Assembly: GCF_001412215.1 (NCBI RefSeq)
Contig: NZ_LLWP01000003.1
Coordinates: 248,001 to 312,000, forward strand
Length of the DNA: 64,000 nucleotides
Source of the DNA: Pedobacter sp. Hv1
GTDB lineage: Bacteria; Bacteroidota; Bacteroidia; Sphingobacteriales; Sphingobacteriaceae
Reading direction: 5' to 3'
In this document: positions 62,934 through 64,000 of the stretch, piece by piece
How the letters are laid out: the number at the start of each line of letters is the position of its first letter
How positions within the stretch are numbered: position 1 is the first letter of the stretch
Made by a program: the position numbers and the translations under genes
Notes under the pieces: generated by a model
What the model saw: the letters and a program-made list of their open reading frames with translations, nothing else
What the model was told of the DNA's origin: nothing
The model's database searches: none

Positions 62934-62964
62934 AACCAATTGGCACCAAAAAGGCCAATTGGTT
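62934..62964 (+). terminator. hairpin between the DUF4198 and PepSY genes
   Basis: AACCAATTGGC pairs perfectly with GCCAATTGGTT across a 9-base loop, followed by ATTTTG. The short T tract would make it a partial terminator or a processing site inside the operon. Confidence 0.55.
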
Positions 62965-62987
62965 ATTTTGTTAAAGACCAATTCATC

Positions 62988-64000
62988 ATGGGTTTAGTGA
63001 AAGCAACTGTAAAAAAGAATAGCAAAAAATCGCGTTTCAGACAAATTAGCGACTGGTTACACTTATGGCTGGGTCTTTTTTCGGGCATTATCGTATTTAT
63101 TATCGCTACTACTGGCTGTATCTTTGTGTTTCAGGTAGAAATCAATCAGCTCATCCACCATGATGAAATCTTTATTACTCCTCCAAAAAACCAACAGACT
63201 TTACCGTTAAGCCAGCTCAAACAAAATGCTGAAAAAGCTTTGGGCAAAGGAAAAACAATCAATTTTATCAGTACCTATAAATCGCCAGAACGGGCTTGGG
63301 AGTTTGGCACTTATAAAGCAGGAGATCCGAATGCATTTTTCTATTTCAACTCGCTCGATTATTATGATGTTGTGCTCATCAATCCTTATACAGGTAAAGT
63401 AACCTTAATTATAGATTATAAATATGAGTTCTTTAATGTTGTAAAGTTTATTCATTGGAGCTTATTGATCAACCATCCTATTGGGCAACAAATTGTAGGC
63501 TGGTCTACCTTTATTTTTGTAATTCTGCTCATTACCGGAATGATCCATTGGTGGCCCAAGAATCTCAAAAAATCAAACCTTGATAAAAGCTTTAAGATCA
63601 AATGGAGTGCAAAATTCAAACGTTTAAATTACGATTTGCATAACGTTCCGGGGTTTTACGCCTTATTCATCACATTAATCTTAGCGTTAACCGGAATGGT
63701 TTGGGCTTTTCAATGGTTTCAGACAACGGTTTATGTTGTCGCTTCGCAAAGTATTACCCCACCACAAACCAAAGAATTTAAATCGGATTCTACGCAAACT
63801 TCCCTTACAAATCCTTTCGATATTGCCTTTGAAACTGCTAGAAAAAAATTGGGAAATCCTGATAAAGTAGGTATCAGTCCGGCTAGTGGCACATCTGGTG
63901 TGATTTATGCAAATGGTTATAGAAGTGAGGAGACCTATTACGACTCAGACGACTTACAATTTGATCAATACACAGGCAAGCTGTTAAATCAACGAAACCA
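62988..64000 (+). CDS. PepSY-associated membrane protein (3' end cut by window)
   Basis: Open frame from the ATG at 62988 to the window end, about 337 residues shown. First helix at about 25-50 (WLHLWLGLFSGIIVFIIATTGCIFVFQVEI), a PepSY-like periplasmic stretch with ERAWEFGTY, then HWSLLINHPIGQQIVGWSTFIFVILLITGMIHWWP and a third helix after DLHNVPGFYALF. This is the PepSY_TM family found with siderophore receptors, often reducing iron or taking part in uptake across the inner membrane. Confidence 0.88.
   Translation, partial: MGLVKATVKKNSKKSRFRQISDWLHLWLGLFSGIIVFIIATTGCIFVFQVEINQLIHHDEIFITPPKNQQTLPLSQLKQNAEKALGKGKTINFISTYKSPERAWEFGTYKAGDPNAFFYFNSLDYYDVVLINPYTGKVTLIIDYKYEFFNVVKFIHWSLLINHPIGQQIVGWSTFIFVILLITGMIHWWPKNLKKSNLDKSFKIKWSAKFKRLNYDLHNVPGFYALFITLILALTGMVWAFQWFQTTVYVVASQSITPPQTKEFKSDSTQTSLTNPFDIAFETARKKLGNPDKVGISPASGTSGVIYANGYRSEETYYDSDDLQFDQYTGKLLNQRN

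Overview
The window looks like chromosome from a Bacteroidota bacterium of the Sphingobacteriaceae, most likely Pedobacter or a close relative. The grounds are AT-rich DNA, promoters of the TTTG / TAnnTTTG type, weak ribosome binding sites, CarboxypepD-reg-TonB receptors, LytS/LytTR two-component pairs, an IPExxxVDY protein beside acpP-fabF-rnc, and a one-operon arginine pathway using an N-acylornithine carbamoyltransferase. Genus is inference.

Layout. 1-5.9 kb: a cut-off FMN-binding glutamate synthase-like gene, a candidate 53-residue Cys-rich ORF with its own terminator, an outer-membrane barrel protein, an SDR, a serine hydrolase and a CarboxypepD-like protein. 5.9-21.3 kb: two LytS/LytTR pairs, two tandem CocE-type hydrolases, a DPP-like S9 peptidase, a TlpA-like lipoprotein or secreted thioredoxin-fold protein, a large DUF4157 protein that looks like a polymorphic nuclease toxin, and a metallophosphoesterase. 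21.6-37 kb: housekeeping genes (tRNA-Ser, pyk, acpP, fabF, rnc, plsC-like, yicC, gmk, nadD, an RsmI-type methyltransferase, prfC) with three tandem CarboxypepD-like paralogues. 37-45 kb: a GT87-like membrane protein, an aminotransferase, argH, an S9 peptidase and an NAD(P)-binding protein. 45-55.8 kb: a minus-strand arginine operon (GNAT, argG, cupin, GNAT, argC, argD, argF', argB, proC, argE, GNAT pseudogene). 55.9-64 kb: an FAD oxidoreductase, then an iron/metal uptake operon (two TonB receptors, a DUF4198 protein, a PepSY membrane protein cut by the window end).

Most unusual content. Three genes for four-helix-bundle proteins of the 23S rRNA intervening-sequence (IVS) family sit between unrelated housekeeping genes (gmk/nadD, argF'/argD, argD/argC). 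Each is enclosed by imperfect inverted repeats, and the repeat sequence is different at every locus. In RNA each would form a stem closing a loop that contains the four-helix ORF, which is the architecture of rRNA IVS elements but here inside mRNAs. The repeat arms run into host coding sequence (the argD C-terminus, the nadD N-terminus). In the same operon, between argB and proC, lies a 278-bp GC-richer element bounded by a 13-bp perfect inverted repeat with two strong internal hairpins. A family of palindromes with core GGTTCGTG...CACGAACC occurs at three gene ends, with different but still complementary outer arms.

All calls are from reading the sequence and from family knowledge; no database search was possible.
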